Of a stretch of 64,000 bases of DNA, positions 63,800 through 64,000 are shown piece after piece. The notes beneath the pieces were generated by a model that was not told the DNA's origin, searched no databases, and saw only the letters and a program-made list of their open reading frames with translations. A program made the position numbers and the translations under genes. Position 1 is the first letter of the stretch. Each line of letters starts with the position of its first letter. Where the stretch lies: assembly GCF_900110345.1 (NCBI RefSeq), contig NZ_FODJ01000003.1:62001-126000 (forward strand), in the 5' to 3' direction. Origin of the DNA: Amphibacillus marinus. Lineage in GTDB: Bacteria; Bacillota; Bacilli; Bacillales; Amphibacillaceae.

Positions 63800-64000
63800 A
63801 TGATCGACATCTTTAGTGGCTTATTTATTAATGCGACCATTATGATTAGTGCCGTAACGATTGTTTCTATTTTACTAAATAGTCATCTGTACACGTTAAA
63901 TTCAATTACAAAAGAAATAAGCATTGGGGTTATTGCCGGTTTACTAGGCTGTAGTCTCATTCTATATAGTGTGAGTGTGACTGAAGGCCAACTGATTGAC
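63800..64000 (+). CDS. 5TM-LYT-type sensor protein, N-terminal part (runs off the window)
   Basis: The 67 codons read begin MIDIFSGLFINATIMISAVT, continue through a second helix (ISIGVIAGLLGCSLILYSVS) and run off the end. Two helices joined by a short polar loop with ITKEISIGVIAGLLG match the start of the 5TM-5TMR_LYT receptor module. Behind that module lie GGDEF, histidine kinase or PP2C outputs; the output is not visible here. AAGGAG lies 7 bases before the ATG. Confidence 0.65.
   Translation, partial: MIDIFSGLFINATIMISAVTIVSILLNSHLYTLNSITKEISIGVIAGLLGCSLILYSVSVTEGQLID

Overview
The window looks like a low-GC, Gram-positive, spore-forming member of the Bacillaceae. Evidence: AGGAGG-type ribosome binding sites, frequent GTG/TTG starts, a splAB (spore photoproduct lyase) pair, a YtvA-type LOV-STAS protein, a guanine riboswitch on guaA, CcpA-type cre boxes and YesM/YesN-type two-component systems. 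The density of plant-sugar functions (alpha-glucoside PTS, multi-monosaccharide ABC transporter with a sugar sensor, GH127 arabinofuranosidase, AraC regulators) would fit a polysaccharide-using genus such as Amphibacillus or Gracilibacillus. That genus-level statement is inference only.

Left part (1-25.3 kb): a decayed ABC ATPase; a glvR-glvC-glvA alpha-glucoside operon; a Nudix hydrolase; an HxlR regulator divergent from a flavin monooxygenase / FMN reductase pair; two orphan genes; and a minus-strand locus in which a YesM/YesN-type two-component system precedes a ferric/hexose-phosphate-class ABC transporter. Divergent from that is a chvE-gguA-gguB monosaccharide transporter. It is followed by a membrane-anchored sugar receptor, a LytS-type kinase and a YesN regulator (resembling the clostridial XylFII-LytS-YesN three-component sensor), and then a second XylF-like lipoprotein. 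Candidate cre boxes lie upstream of these sugar loci.

Middle part (25.3-54.9 kb): mostly chromosomal housekeeping and niche genes. These are an AEC carrier, RlmI, a YjaZ-like metalloprotease, an Rpn-like protein with altered catalytic residues, an acetate transporter, splA-splB, a class III aminotransferase and a U32 protein. A TetR-FtsH-MacB-like operon follows, with two palindromic operators. Then come GH127, two AraC regulators, a ThuA-like protein, ytvA, ktrB, a moxR-DUF58-transglutaminase operon, and riboswitch-controlled guaA. Three intergenic tandem arrays (about 1.43, 25.33 and 46.64 kb) differ in sequence but share a 20-21 bp spacing.

Right part (54.9-64 kb), downstream of guaA: visibly AT-richer and island-like. 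It holds an unrecognised two-gene module of winged-helix and HEPN-like domains, then about 2.3 kb of decayed sequence including an IS3-family transposase tail. An imperfect copy of the guaA 3' end lies at 58714. After that comes a MerR/GyrI-like regulator with a textbook 19-bp-spacer promoter. A second MerR-type promoter drives a C39-like protein and a stand-alone GyrI-like protein. A small membrane protein and the start of a 5TM-LYT-type sensor close the window. The best candidates for an undescribed system are the two-gene module after guaA, the TetR-FtsH-ABC operon, and the MerR/C39-like/GyrI module.
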